Source of the DNA: Acidimicrobiaceae bacterium
Lineage (GTDB): Bacteria > Actinomycetota > Acidimicrobiia > Acidimicrobiales > Aldehydirespiratoraceae
Reading direction: 5' to 3'
DNA length: 64,000 nt
NCBI GenBank assembly: GCA_009842325.1
Contig: VYFQ01000024.1
Coordinates: 201,419-265,418 of the forward strand
Position numbers and translations under genes: made by a program
The notes under the pieces: model-generated
Seen by the model: only the letters and a program-made list of their open reading frames with translations
The model's database searches: none
What the model was told of the DNA's origin: nothing
In this document: positions 1-11,731 of the stretch, piece after piece
Position numbering within the stretch: position 1 is the stretch's first letter
Layout of the letters: every line of letters begins with the position of its first letter

Positions 1-394
1 CGACGTGGCCGGCGCCATCTCCACGGCTTGGCCCAACACCGGTGCCGACATCCTGTTCGGCATCGGCGGAACTCCCGAGGGCGTGATAACCGCGGCCGCC
101 ATCAAGTGCATGGGCGGTGCTCTGCAGGGCCGCCTGTGGCCCCGCAACGAGTACGAACGGAAGGCCTTGACCAAGCTGGGCTACGACGTGGAGCGAGTGC
201 TGACCCAGGACGACCTCGTCAACACCGACAACTGCTTCTTCGCGGCGACCGGGGTGACCGACGGCGACTTGCTCCAGGGAGTCCATTTCGACGCCAACTA
301 CTGCCACACGCAATCGCTAGTGATGCGCAGCCGGTCGGGCACGGTGCGCCTCATCGAGGGCCGGCACCGCCACCGGAAGGCCCGGGATCTCTAA
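1..394 (+). CDS. glpX: Fructose-1,6-bisphosphatase class II (GlpX), C-terminal part
   Basis: The reading frame is open from the window edge to a TAA at 392-394, so only about 130 C-terminal residues are present. The stretch [20 protein letters not shown] followed by LQGRLWP is a signature of class II fructose-1,6-bisphosphatases, which hydrolyse fructose-1,6-bisphosphate in gluconeogenesis in the cytoplasm. The GTPEGV element belongs to the Li+-sensitive phosphatase fold. The gene converges on atpC with an 18-base gap. The true start lies outside the window. Family assignment is firm; physiological substrate preference is known only from the family. Confidence 0.93.
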   Translation, partial: DVAGAISTAWPNTGADILFGIGGTPEGVITAAAIKCMGGALQGRLWPRNEYERKALTKLGYDVERVLTQDDLVNTDNCFFAATGVTDGDLLQGVHFDANYCHTQSLVMRSRSGTVRLIEGRHRHRKARDL

Positions 395-407
395 CCGCCA
401 CCGGCGG
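395..407. terminator. Short hairpin between convergent glpX and atpC
   Basis: CCGCC (395-399) and GGCGG (403-407) form a 5-bp GC stem with a 3-base loop in the 18-base gap between two convergent genes. Only a weak T-containing stretch follows on the plus strand, so a terminator role is inferred from position. Confidence 0.3.
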
Positions 408-412
408 GCGTT

Positions 413-811
413 CTAGGCGGCCGCGACTCTCAAACGCAGTTCGGCTCGCTCCAACGCGGCGGCTGCTTCAACGTCCTCGGCGTCAACTGCAAGAGCCTCC
501 GCGGCCCGTTGCCGGGCGGTCTCGGCCCGGGTCGTGTCGATTTCGTCGGCGGCCTCGGACACGTCCGAGAGGATGGTCACCTTGTTGTGGCTGACCTCCA
601 CGAAGCCCCGGTGCACGGCGAAAGTGTCGCGCTCGCCACCGGGCCGCAGGACGTCCACCGACCAGGGGGCCAGCACGCCCAGGAAGGGCACGTGTCCGGC
701 CTGGAAGGCGATGTCGCCCTCCTCCACCGTGCGCACGATCACCATCTCGGCCGAGCCCGAGTAGGTCACCTCCTCGGGCGAGACCAGCTCGACGTCGAGC
801 TCTACAGCCAT
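413..811 (-). CDS. atpC: ATP synthase epsilon subunit
   Basis: This is the last gene of the ATP synthase operon, 132 residues, close to the usual 120-140. The N-terminal half (residues 1-85) is the beta-sandwich found in all epsilon subunits (ELVSPEEVTYSGSAEMVIV, then GDIAFQAGHVPFLGVL). The C-terminal part is a helix pair rich in Ala, Glu and Arg. Epsilon sits in the central rotor stalk and can inhibit ATP hydrolysis. It starts with ATG 18 bases after atpD stops, so it is co-transcribed with it. No unusual features were seen. Confidence 0.95.
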   Translation of the reverse strand: MAVELDVELVSPEEVTYSGSAEMVIVRTVEEGDIAFQAGHVPFLGVLAPWSVDVLRPGGERDTFAVHRGFVEVSHNKVTILSDVSEAADEIDTTRAETARQRAAEALAVDAEDVEAAAALERAELRLRVAAA

Positions 812-829
812 GCCCGGCCCTCACCCATG

Positions 830-2326
<1,497 letters not shown>

Positions 2327-3307
2327 CTAGGCGGGCGAAGCACCCGCGGCGGTCGGCATCGAAGCGTCCGTGCCGGCCAGCATCGATGCCAACGCGATGT
2401 CGACGTCGGTGGTGTCGCCGCCGCCCAGCGCCTCCGCCCCGCCGACGATCTCCATGATCTCGGTGGTGATGGCGTCCTGGCGGGCCTGGTTCATGGCCCG
2501 CGACAGCTTGGTGATGAGCTCCTCGGCGTTGTCGGTGGCGGCCTTCATGGCCCGCTGGCGGCTGGCATGCTCCGATGCGGCCGCGTCGAGCAGCGCACCG
2601 TACAGCCGGGCCTCGGTGTAGCGGGGCAGCAGCGCCTCCAGCACCGCCTCGGGGGACGGTTCGAACTCGAAGCTCCCCTCCCGGCCGGTGCCCGAGCCCT
2701 CCCTGGCCATCATCTCGGTGTCGACCAGGGGCAGGAAGCGCCGCACCACCACCCGCTGGGTGCCCATCGACACGAATTCCGTGTAGATGAGCTCCACCTG
2801 GTCGACCGCCTCCACCAAGAACGACTCGCTGACGGTCTCGGCGATGCGGCGGGCGTCGTCATAGGACGGGTTGTCGCTGAACCCGGACATGGCGTTGTCG
2901 ATGCGGTAGTTGCGGAAGCGGAAGTAGCTGGCCGACTTGCGGCCCACGCAGCACAGCGAGTAGCCCTTGCCCTCCGACACATGCGCCATCACCTGGCGCT
3001 CGGCGGTGCGGATGACCGAGGTGTTGTAGGCCCCGGCCAGGCCGCGGTCGCCGGTGATGATGATGAACCCGACGTTCCGTACTTCGGGTGCCTGGCGCAG
3101 CAGCGGATGGTCGACTTCTGCCCCTCCCGCGGCCAGATCCTCGATCACGCTGGTGATCAGCCTGGCGTAGGGCCGGGCCGCGTTGGCCCGTTGCATGGCC
3201 TTCACTACCCGGGTGGCCGCGATCAGCTCCATGGCGCGGGTGATCTTCTTGGTGGACTGGATGCTGCCGATGCGCCGGCGCAGCTCGCGTTCTCTGCCTC
3301 CAGGCAC
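2327..3307 (-). CDS. atpG: ATP synthase gamma subunit
   Basis: Gamma is the central rotor shaft. The N-terminal helix RELRRRIGSIQSTKKITRAM and the C-terminal helix with LSRAMNQARQDAITTEIMEIVGGAEAL are the family hallmarks and form the coiled coil inserted in the alpha3beta3 head. At 326 residues it is somewhat longer than the roughly 290-305 usual, because of an internal Gly/Glu-rich loop and an Ala/Pro-rich C-terminal tail. The start is GTG at 3307. It sits between atpA and atpD, as in nearly all bacteria. Confidence 0.95.
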   Translation of the reverse strand: MPGGRERELRRRIGSIQSTKKITRAMELIAATRVVKAMQRANAARPYARLITSVIEDLAAGGAEVDHPLLRQAPEVRNVGFIIITGDRGLAGAYNTSVIRTAERQVMAHVSEGKGYSLCCVGRKSASYFRFRNYRIDNAMSGFSDNPSYDDARRIAETVSESFLVEAVDQVELIYTEFVSMGTQRVVVRRFLPLVDTEMMAREGSGTGREGSFEFEPSPEAVLEALLPRYTEARLYGALLDAAASEHASRQRAMKAATDNAEELITKLSRAMNQARQDAITTEIMEIVGGAEALGGGDTTDVDIALASMLAGTDASMPTAAGASPA

Positions 3308-3351
3308 GGTCCTGCCTCAGTCCCTGTTCCCCTGTTGCCCTGCCTGCGCCT

Positions 3352-4986
<1,635 letters not shown>

Positions 4987-5038
4987 GTCTGGTCGCTCAA
5001 TCCCTTATCGCTCGTCTCTGGTGTGGGCCCGGGCGTGC

Positions 5039-5581
5039 TCAGCCGAGGCCGCTTCGCATCTGCTGCAGGCGGCTGCGCACGCTGCCGTCGATCACGTCGT
5101 CGCCGATCTCGGTGACCACCCCGCCGACCACGCTGGGGTCGACGATGGCCTGGATCTCCACATCGAGACCCGACGACGCCTTGATGGCCTCGGTCAGCCG
5201 GGACCGCTGCTCGCCGGTGAGCTCCACCGCGCTGCGCACCCGAGCCACCCGCCGGTTGCGTCCGGCTGCGGCCCGGTCGATGGCGGCGTCGATGATCTCG
5301 ACTAGCTCGCCGCCGCGGCCTGCACCGACCACCAGCGACACCAGCGCCGCGGTCGCGGGGAGAGCCTTGCCTCCGAGCAGGTCCTCGGTGATCTGCAGCC
5401 GGCGCTCAACGTCGATGACTGAGTCGGCGAGGGTGGACTGCAACTCGTCGCTGGAGCGCAGGGCGTCGGCGAAGCGGGCCAGCTCGGACTCGACCTCCGT
5501 CTGGGAGCCCTCGGCGCGGGCCACCGCCAGCACGGCGTCGGCGTAGCCGCCGAGGCGGTCGGAGGCGGGCTGGTCGGCCAT
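5039..5581 (-). CDS. atpH: ATP synthase delta subunit (OSCP-like)
   Basis: The 180-residue delta subunit connects the F1 head to the peripheral stalk. Family features are the N-terminal helical domain (YADAVLAVARAEG), the central ERRLQITEDLLGGK region, and the C-terminal GGVVTEIGDDVIDGSVRSRL motif. In mycobacteria delta is fused to a b-type domain; here it is a normal stand-alone protein. It lies between atpF and atpA with a 63-base gap from atpF. Confidence 0.93.
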   Translation of the reverse strand: MADQPASDRLGGYADAVLAVARAEGSQTEVESELARFADALRSSDELQSTLADSVIDVERRLQITEDLLGGKALPATAALVSLVVGAGRGGELVEIIDAAIDRAAAGRNRRVARVRSAVELTGEQRSRLTEAIKASSGLDVEIQAIVDPSVVGGVVTEIGDDVIDGSVRSRLQQMRSGLG

Positions 5582-5644
5582 CGCTCAGATCCCGCCGACG
5601 GTCCGGGGATCAGCGCCCCTTAGGTGCCCGGCCGGTGTCACCGT

Positions 5645-6379
5645 TCAGCTCCCGTCCCCGTTGCTGCCTGCGCCGGCCACCTCGTCGATATAGCCGTCGA
5701 TCAGGGAGCGGTGCACGTCGGCGTCGAGGCTGGCGCCGACTACGCGCTCTGCCGCGCCCACCGCGATGGCAGCGACCTCGGTGCGCAGGTCGTCTATGGC
5801 CTGGCGTCGACTCGAGTCGATGTCGGCTGCGGCCCGGGCCCGCTGCTCGGCGATATCAGCCTCGGCGCGGGCCTGCAGGTCCTGGCGGAGCTGGTCTGCC
5901 TGACCCCGGGCCTCGTCGATGATGGCGGCCGCGGCCGTCTTGGCCTCGGCCAGCTGGGCCTCGTACTCCGACTTGGTGCGCATGGCGTCCGCCTTGGCGC
6001 TGTCGGCTGCGTCCAGGTCGGCCCGGATCTTCTCGGAGCGGGCGTCCATGGCCCGCTTGACTGCGGGGAAGCCCTTCCACCACATGAACGCGAACAGGAT
6101 CAAGAAGGCCAAGCCGCCCCAGATGATCTCGTCGAGTTCGGGAAGTATGGGGCTCGGCGCCTCGACGCAGCCCTCCAGGTCCTCCTCGAAGGCCTTGAAG
6201 GCCTTCTCGTCCGCTTCGACGGCGCTGAGGCTGCCGTACTCCTCCTCGACGTAGTGCACCTGCGCGATTACGCACCCGCCGATCGTCTCGCCCGCGGCCC
6301 ATGCCGGTCCGGCCGCGGCGAGCAGCACCGCGCTCGCAACGCTCAGAGCGGCGAAGAGCCTCAGGGTCTTTCTTGCCAT
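5645..6379 (-). CDS. atpF: ATP synthase b subunit with signal-peptide-like N-terminus
   Basis: The C-terminal 170 residues are a typical b subunit: one membrane helix (IIWGGLAFLILFAFMWWKG, about residues 84-102) followed by a long charged coiled coil that reaches delta. Unusually the protein is 244 residues long. It begins with a predicted signal peptide (MARKTLRLFAALSVASAVLLAAAGPAWA) and a segment of about 55 residues with two cysteines and many acidic residues before the usual membrane helix. If the signal is cleaved, this segment would face outside the membrane. Position between atpE and atpH is canonical. The b-subunit call is firm; the topology is inference. Confidence 0.92.
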   Translation of the reverse strand: MARKTLRLFAALSVASAVLLAAAGPAWAAGETIGGCVIAQVHYVEEEYGSLSAVEADEKAFKAFEEDLEGCVEAPSPILPELDEIIWGGLAFLILFAFMWWKGFPAVKRAMDARSEKIRADLDAADSAKADAMRTKSEYEAQLAEAKTAAAAIIDEARGQADQLRQDLQARAEADIAEQRARAAADIDSSRRQAIDDLRTEVAAIAVGAAERVVGASLDADVHRSLIDGYIDEVAGAGSNGDGS

Positions 6380-6391
6380 GATCGAGTTCCC

Positions 6392-6682
<291 letters not shown>

Positions 6683-6723
6683 TCAGGTTGATCGGGCGGG
6701 CGGGGGGAGCGGAACGACGGCGC

Positions 6724-7491
6724 CTAGTGCTCGGGGTGCATCGAGCCGCCGATGTACACCGCGGTGAGGATGGTGAAAATGAAGGCCTGGAGCACCGATA
6801 CGAGAATCTCGAAAGCGGTCATCGCAATCAGCATCAGGAAGGGCAGCGCGGCCGGCACGTAGAAGAAGTCCCACAGTGTGGCCGTCAGGATGGCGAAGGT
6901 GACCAGCAGCAGGTGCCCGGCCACCATGTTGGCCCAGAGCCGGATGGCCAGCGAAAAGGGCTTCACCACGAAGGTGGACACCAGTTCGATGGGCGTGACG
7001 ATGACGTAGAGCACCTTGGGCACACCCGGCGGGAACAGCGAGTTCTTGAGGTAGCCGAACAGGCCCTGGCTCTTGACGCCGACCACGTTGTAGATCACCC
7101 ACACCAGCAGGGCGAGGGTGATGGGGATGGCCATGCGGCTGTTGGCCGGGAACTGGATGAACGGGATCACCTCGGTGATGTTGGAGAACAGGATGAAGAA
7201 GAACATCGAGGTGAGGAAGGGCATGAACTTCTTGCCGTCGGGGCCGATGGTCTGCATCACCACCGAGTTCTCGATGAAGTTCACCCCCGACTCGGCCACA
7301 TGCTGCACGCCGACCGGGACCAGGGACTCGCGGGGCCGGCCGGCCAACCCGAACAGCACCATGGTGGCCGCGGTGGCTGCTAGGTAGATGAGGACGGTCT
7401 TGTTGATGGCCAGTGGCGTGCCGTCGAGCCAGATGGTGGGCCAGTCGAAGAGATGGCTGACCGGCGGGAACTCGAGAGCCAGGATGCTCAT
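6724..7491 (-). CDS. atpB: ATP synthase a subunit
   Basis: This membrane subunit forms the proton half-channels. The essential arginine is R184 in LAIRLWANMVAGH, and several hydrophobic helices are evident. I place the start at the ATG at 7491, which gives 255 residues beginning MSILALEF and an ATGA overlap with the atpI stop; the same frame is open further upstream, but that part antisenses no known domain and lies inside atpI. The protein ends with GGSMHPEH. It precedes atpE by 74 bases. Confidence 0.94.
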   Translation of the reverse strand: MSILALEFPPVSHLFDWPTIWLDGTPLAINKTVLIYLAATAATMVLFGLAGRPRESLVPVGVQHVAESGVNFIENSVVMQTIGPDGKKFMPFLTSMFFFILFSNITEVIPFIQFPANSRMAIPITLALLVWVIYNVVGVKSQGLFGYLKNSLFPPGVPKVLYVIVTPIELVSTFVVKPFSLAIRLWANMVAGHLLLVTFAILTATLWDFFYVPAALPFLMLIAMTAFEILVSVLQAFIFTILTAVYIGGSMHPEH

Positions 7492-7973
7492 GCCGAACGC
7501 TCCAACGAGGACCGGGAAGGCTTGAGTCCCGGGAAGGCCAGCGAGGCCGAAACGCGACGGGCCTCGACGATCAGCAGGCCCAAGTGGGTGACGAGAAGGG
7601 CCACCGCGAAGGGCAGCAGCTCGAACCAGTCGTGGTGGCGAACGGGCAGCACAGCGGCGGTGACGATACCGAGGCGGACGACGTAACCGCCCATGGCCGC
7701 GGCCATCATCGCCGAGGGACCCATCCGGGCGCCCCAACCGATGGCGGCTGCACCCAGCGCGAAGTTGACCAGCACCAGCGCCAGGGCCAGGCCGACCGAC
7801 AGCGCCCCGGTCCATCCCCAGCCCAGCGCGCCCCCTGCGAGCAGCGGAACGCCGAACAGCGCAGAACGGCGGATCATGTCGCGGGCCACGTCCCGTTCAG
7901 GAGCGGCAGAGGCCTCCAACGCGGCTGCCCCGCCCGCCTCCGCGACCACAGCCGGACCTCCGGTCGTGCTCAT
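7488..7973 (-). CDS. atpI: ATP synthase subunit I-like membrane protein
   Basis: A 161-residue small membrane protein with about four hydrophobic segments, in the position of atpI at the head of the ATP synthase operon. AtpI-type proteins help assemble the c-ring. The start ATG at 7973 forms an ATGA overlap with the upstream atpZ-like stop, and its own stop overlaps atpB in the same way, so the three genes are probably translationally coupled. The N-terminal 40 residues are Ala/Gly-rich and uninformative. Identity rests on position and topology more than on sequence motifs. Confidence 0.75.
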   Translation of the reverse strand: MSTTGGPAVVAEAGGAAALEASAAPERDVARDMIRRSALFGVPLLAGGALGWGWTGALSVGLALALVLVNFALGAAAIGWGARMGPSAMMAAAMGGYVVRLGIVTAAVLPVRHHDWFELLPFAVALLVTHLGLLIVEARRVSASLAFPGLKPSRSSLERSA

Positions 7974-8269
7974 GACTGGCCGGGGGCCGCAGGGTCGGGC
8001 CCGGCGTAGCCGGCCCGGCGGCTCTCGAGGGCCTCGTCCATCGAGGCGCCGTAGGTCCGGGCGAAGCTCCATACCTGGTAGCCGAAGACCACCAGAGCCA
8101 GCAGCAGGGTCACCAGGGGAAACGTCCCGAGGCGCCCGTCGACGAGCCAGCCGCCGAACCCGAAGATGGCAGGGGTGGCGATCATCTCGAACGCCTTGGC
8201 CAGCGCGTCGCCCGCGCCGGAGCGGACCTCGGCCGCGCCAGCGCGAGAATTCGCCTCAGTGTGTTCCAT
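7970..8269 (-). CDS. AtpZ/AtpI-family small membrane protein
   Basis: The 99-residue protein has two membrane helices (AKAFEMIATPAIFGFGGWLVD and FPLVTLLLALVVFGYQVWSF) with the D-x-R-L-G-T turn typical of the AtpZ (F0F1-ATPase subunit, putative) family. Members of that family have been linked to Mg2+/Ca2+ transport and ATP synthase assembly. It opens the atp operon 28 bases downstream of rpmE. The exact role is inferred from family and position. Confidence 0.8.
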   Translation of the reverse strand: MEHTEANSRAGAAEVRSGAGDALAKAFEMIATPAIFGFGGWLVDGRLGTFPLVTLLLALVVFGYQVWSFARTYGASMDEALESRRAGYAGPDPAAPGQS

Positions 8270-8297
8270 CGCCGACGGTGCCCGCGGACCTGCGTGT

Positions 8298-8555
8298 CTA
8301 CTCGCGGCCCTTGCGGCGGCCGTAGCGACGCTCGAAGCGCTCGACCCGGCCCGCGGTGTCGACGATCTGCATCGTCCCGGTGAAGAACGGGTGGCTGGCG
8401 CTGGAGATCTCCACCTTCGCCAGCGGGTACGTGTTGCCGTCGGACCACTCGATGGTGTCTTCGGTGGCGATGGTCGAACGGGTGAGGAACGAGGTGCCGG
8501 CGGACTGGTCGGAGAAGACGACCAGCCGGTACTCGGGGTGAATGTCAGTCTTCAT
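8298..8555 (-). CDS. rpmE: 50S ribosomal protein L31, type B (zinc-independent)
   Basis: The 85-residue product starts [20 protein letters not shown] and has [10 protein letters not shown] and [12 protein letters not shown], all hallmarks of L31. It has no cysteine, so it is the zinc-independent B form (RpmE2 type) rather than the CxxC-containing A form. I take the ATG at 8555; the same frame stays open far upstream but overlaps rho. The 83-base gap to rho holds a GGCAAC/GTTGCC inverted repeat (8601-8627), which may end the rho transcript or lie in the L31 leader. Confidence 0.93.
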   Translation of the reverse strand: MKTDIHPEYRLVVFSDQSAGTSFLTRSTIATEDTIEWSDGNTYPLAKVEISSASHPFFTGTMQIVDTAGRVERFERRYGRRKGRE

Positions 8556-8638
8556 CGGGGCACCAGTCTGTAAGTCGGGCGGGCCGGTCACAACCCCTAC
8601 GGCAACGAACTTTCGCGCATTGTTGCCAAGCGCTGCAC

Positions 8639-10168
8639 TCAGCGCAGCAACTCTGTGTTGGAGGCGGTGCTGCGCAGCTTGGAGAGGGCCGTCTCCAGGG
8701 CCTTCACGACTCCACCCGGATCGTCCTCCGCGCCGCCGGTGAAGCCGCGCCGCAGGTCCTGGAGAGCCTGGACCTCGTCTGCGTCGATGAAGCGGTCCTC
8801 GTCGCGCGACACGGAGGCGCTCACGTCGATGGCCGGGAACAGACCGAGCTGCGCAGCCCACCGGTCGAGCCGGATCTCGGTGTTGGCCGTGCCCACGAAC
8901 TCGTCGCTCAGGACGCCGGGCAGAGAGCTCGAGCCGTCGGAGACGATTGAGGCGATCATGGTGAGGGAGCCGCTCTCGGAGACGTTGCGGCCCGCTCCGA
9001 AGAGCTTCTTGGGCATGTGCACGGCGCCGCTCTCGACGTTGCCGCTGTAGGCGCGTCCCGCGTTCGACAGCGCGGCGTTGTAGGCCTGGGCCAGGGAGGT
9101 GAGGCTGTCGAGCACCACCGCCACGTTGCGGCCGGACTCGACGAGGCGCTTGACCCGCTCGATGGTCATCTCGGCCGTCTGCACGTGCTCCTCGGGGGTC
9201 TGGTCGAACGACGTGGCGGCCACATCGCCGTTGCGGACGCACCGCCGCACCTCAGTGATGTCCTCGGGCCGCTGGTCGAGGAACAGACCCATCACGAATA
9301 TGTCCGGCTCGTTCGTCTCGATCGCGGTGATCAGGGAGGTGAGCAGCTCGGAGGCTCCGGACCGCCGGGGCCCGCTCACCAGGACTCGCTGGCCGATGCC
9401 GATCGGCGCGACCAGATCGATAAGCCGGGCCGCGATCGCGTCGGGATCCTCGGGCTGCTCAAGCGTCAGGCGTCGGACGGCGTGGATCGGGGTGAGGCTC
9501 TCGAACTGCGGACGGTCCGATAATTCCGCGGGGCCGTCGTTGATCGACTCCAGTGTCAGCAGGGCAGGGTTCTTCTCGGCCCGGTTGGCCGGCCGGGACG
9601 TGCCGGTGAGGTGGTCGCCGCGTCGCAGGCCGTACTGGCGGATCGTCTTGACCGGCACGTAGGCGTCGTTGCGGTTCGGCAAGCAGCCGTCGACCCGGAG
9701 GAACCCGTAGCCCTCGTCGCGCAGATCCAGGCGGCCCGCGACCGCGACGGGATCGCCGTCCCAGCTGTCGTCACGGTCGCGGTCGCGATCGCGGTTGCGG
9801 CGACGTCGGCGACGGTTGCCCGTATCCACCTCGTCCTCGCCGCGGTCCGGGGGGCGGCTCTCTTCACGGTTGGTCGCCGATCCTTCGCCGTTCTGGTCGC
9901 CGTCGCGCCCGGCGGCACCGGCGTTGTCGGTGGACCGCGGTCCTTGATCGGCCTCGCCGGATCCGCCCGGCGCGGCCTCAGCCGGCGGGCTCTCGCCGGC
10001 CGGCTGGGAGATCCTGGCGCCGTCGGCGGTCAGATCGATGATCAACTGGATGATCTCGTCCTTGCGGGCCCGGCTGGAGGGCTTGGCCCCCAGAGCGGCG
10101 GCGATCTGATTGAGTTCGCCACGGTCTTTGCGTTGCAGCGTGGACCGCCGCATCTCGGTCGCTTCCAC
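8639..10168 (-). CDS. rho: Rho-family transcription terminator with degenerate ATPase site
   Basis: The 509-residue protein has the full actinobacterial Rho layout. It has an N-terminal Rho helical domain (residues 10-50), a disordered Arg/Asp-rich insertion (55-135), the cold-shock RNA-binding fold with GYGFLR (153-158), and a RecA-like domain from about 225. The RNA-binding part looks normal. The ATPase centre does not. The canonical P-loop PPKAGKT reads PRRSGAS (267-273), so the Walker A lysine is A272, and the catalytic DER(P) reads DQR(P) with Q299. The Walker B aspartate (VVLDS) and the arginine of the SGTR-like element (VSRD) remain. Position between thrC and rpmE is that of the normal rho gene. 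Whether it still hydrolyses ATP is open. Confidence 0.88.
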   Translation of the reverse strand: MEATEMRRSTLQRKDRGELNQIAAALGAKPSSRARKDEIIQLIIDLTADGARISQPAGESPPAEAAPGGSGEADQGPRSTDNAGAAGRDGDQNGEGSATNREESRPPDRGEDEVDTGNRRRRRRNRDRDRDRDDSWDGDPVAVAGRLDLRDEGYGFLRVDGCLPNRNDAYVPVKTIRQYGLRRGDHLTGTSRPANRAEKNPALLTLESINDGPAELSDRPQFESLTPIHAVRRLTLEQPEDPDAIAARLIDLVAPIGIGQRVLVSGPRRSGASELLTSLITAIETNEPDIFVMGLFLDQRPEDITEVRRCVRNGDVAATSFDQTPEEHVQTAEMTIERVKRLVESGRNVAVVLDSLTSLAQAYNAALSNAGRAYSGNVESGAVHMPKKLFGAGRNVSESGSLTMIASIVSDGSSSLPGVLSDEFVGTANTEIRLDRWAAQLGLFPAIDVSASVSRDEDRFIDADEVQALQDLRRGFTGGAEDDPGGVVKALETALSKLRSTASNTELLR

Positions 10169-10244
10169 GGATGAATTCCCCGGTTGTCGGACTCAAGCAT
10201 CCCGGCTCGGCGAAGCGACGCATCACGAGCCGGAGAACAGCCAC

Positions 10245-10259
10245 CGCGCCGAAGGCGCG
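10245..10259. other. Small GC hairpin in the thrC-rho gap
   Basis: CGCGCC (10245-10250) and GGCGCG (10254-10259) form a perfect 6-bp stem with a GAA loop inside the 161-base gap between thrC and rho. There is no T-run, so it may only be a weak pause or terminator structure. Nothing else was recognised in the gap. Confidence 0.3.
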
Positions 10260-10329
10260 AGGCGCTCAGCGAAGGCTACGCAGCAAAGGGCCGTCGCTGC
10301 AACCAGCGCGGCAAGGCGTTCAGCCTTCC

Positions 10330-11727
10330 TCAGTCTCTGCGCACCGAGCGCACGAAGTCCTCGACCGTGTCGAGACGGTTCGGCAACGAGGCGCATCGCT
10401 CGGGGAGGTCCGCCACGGCTGCCAGCGCGGGGGGCGGATCCGGCAGGTATCCGGTCGCGTTCAAGACCGCATCGGGGAACTTGGCCGGATGGGCCGTGGC
10501 CAGCGACACGACCAGCTCGCCGGGCCGGCGGCAGCGTTCGGCCACCCCTACCCCGACCGCGGTGTGGGGGTCGATGAACATCTGTGACTCGGCATGGACA
10601 CGGCCCATCACATCGAGTGTCTCGGAGTCGTCGAGACGGTCGCCGGCGAACTCCGCCCTCAGGCGCTCGTGCTGCTCCGTGCTCAACCCGGCCCGGCCCT
10701 CGGACCGGAACCGGGCGAGCAGGGCGGCAGTGGCTGCTCCGTCGCCGTCGAACAGCTCCGACAGCAGGCGCTCGAGATTGGACGAGATCTGGATGTCCAT
10801 GCTGGGCGAGAGGGTGGGCACCACGTCGTGGGCGGCCAGCTCCCCGGTCTCGATGAGCCGGCTGAGGATGTCGTTGGTGTTGGAGGCGATCAGAAGGCGC
10901 TCTGTCGGCAGTCCCATGCGGCGGGCGTAGTGCCCCGCCAGCACGTTGCCGAAGTTGCCGGTGGGGACGCAGAACGTGACCGGCCGATCGCCGGCCAGCC
11001 GCCGGGCCGCCCACACGTAGTAGACGATCTGGGCCGCCACCCGGGCCCAATTGATGGAGTTGACCGCAGCCAGCTTCGACTCGGTGCGGAACGGCTCATC
11101 CGCGAACATGGCCTTCACTAGGTCCTGACAGTCGTCGAAGGTCCCGTCGACGGCGACCGCATGGACGTTGGGCGCGTCCAGCGTGGTCATCTGGCGTCGC
11201 TGGATCTCGCTGGTGCGCCCGGCGGGATGCAGCACCACGATGTCGAGGCGGTCGCGGCCGGCCACCGCCTCCATGGCCGCGGAGCCGGTGTCGCCCGAGG
11301 TGGCCGCAACGATCATGGCCCGGTCGTCGCGGCGCTCCAGTTCGTGATCGAACAGCCGGGCCACCACCTGCAGGGCGATGTCCTTGAAGGCGAACGTGGG
11401 CCCGTGGAACAGCTCGAGCAGCCAGTGGTCGTCGTCAAGGGCGACCAGCGGGCACACGTCGGGATGGTCGAACGTGGCGTAGGCGTCGGCGACCAGTGAC
11501 GCCAGCTCGTCGTCTGCGACCGCTCCGCCCACGTAGGGAGCCATGATGCGGGCGGCCAACTCCGCGTAGCTCAGGTCGCGGGCCTCCAGGCCGGCGGCCT
11601 CGGGCAGCTTGGGCACGTGTTCGGGGATGTATAGGCCGCCGTCGACTGCGAGCCCGCCCAGCAGCACCTCGTCGAACGCGAGACGGTCGCCGTGACCCGG
11701 CTCCGACCGGGTGCTCATGTACCGCAT
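10330..11727 (-). CDS. thrC: Threonine synthase
   Basis: This PLP enzyme converts O-phospho-homoserine to threonine. The start MRYMSTRS matches the usual M-[RK]-Y-x-STRG opening, so I use the ATG at 11727 (465 residues), 4 bases after the hom stop; the much longer open frame upstream is antisense to nothing real and overlaps hom. The PLP lysine is K115 in HGPTFAFKD. Downstream are the phosphate-binding ATSGDTGSAA loop and PTGNFGN. It follows hom directly. The homoserine kinase gene (thrB), often next in this order, is absent here. Confidence 0.94.
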   Translation of the reverse strand: MRYMSTRSEPGHGDRLAFDEVLLGGLAVDGGLYIPEHVPKLPEAAGLEARDLSYAELAARIMAPYVGGAVADDELASLVADAYATFDHPDVCPLVALDDDHWLLELFHGPTFAFKDIALQVVARLFDHELERRDDRAMIVAATSGDTGSAAMEAVAGRDRLDIVVLHPAGRTSEIQRRQMTTLDAPNVHAVAVDGTFDDCQDLVKAMFADEPFRTESKLAAVNSINWARVAAQIVYYVWAARRLAGDRPVTFCVPTGNFGNVLAGHYARRMGLPTERLLIASNTNDILSRLIETGELAAHDVVPTLSPSMDIQISSNLERLLSELFDGDGAATAALLARFRSEGRAGLSTEQHERLRAEFAGDRLDDSETLDVMGRVHAESQMFIDPHTAVGVGVAERCRRPGELVVSLATAHPAKFPDAVLNATGYLPDPPPALAAVADLPERCASLPNRLDTVEDFVRSVRRD

Positions 11728-11731
11728 GGCG

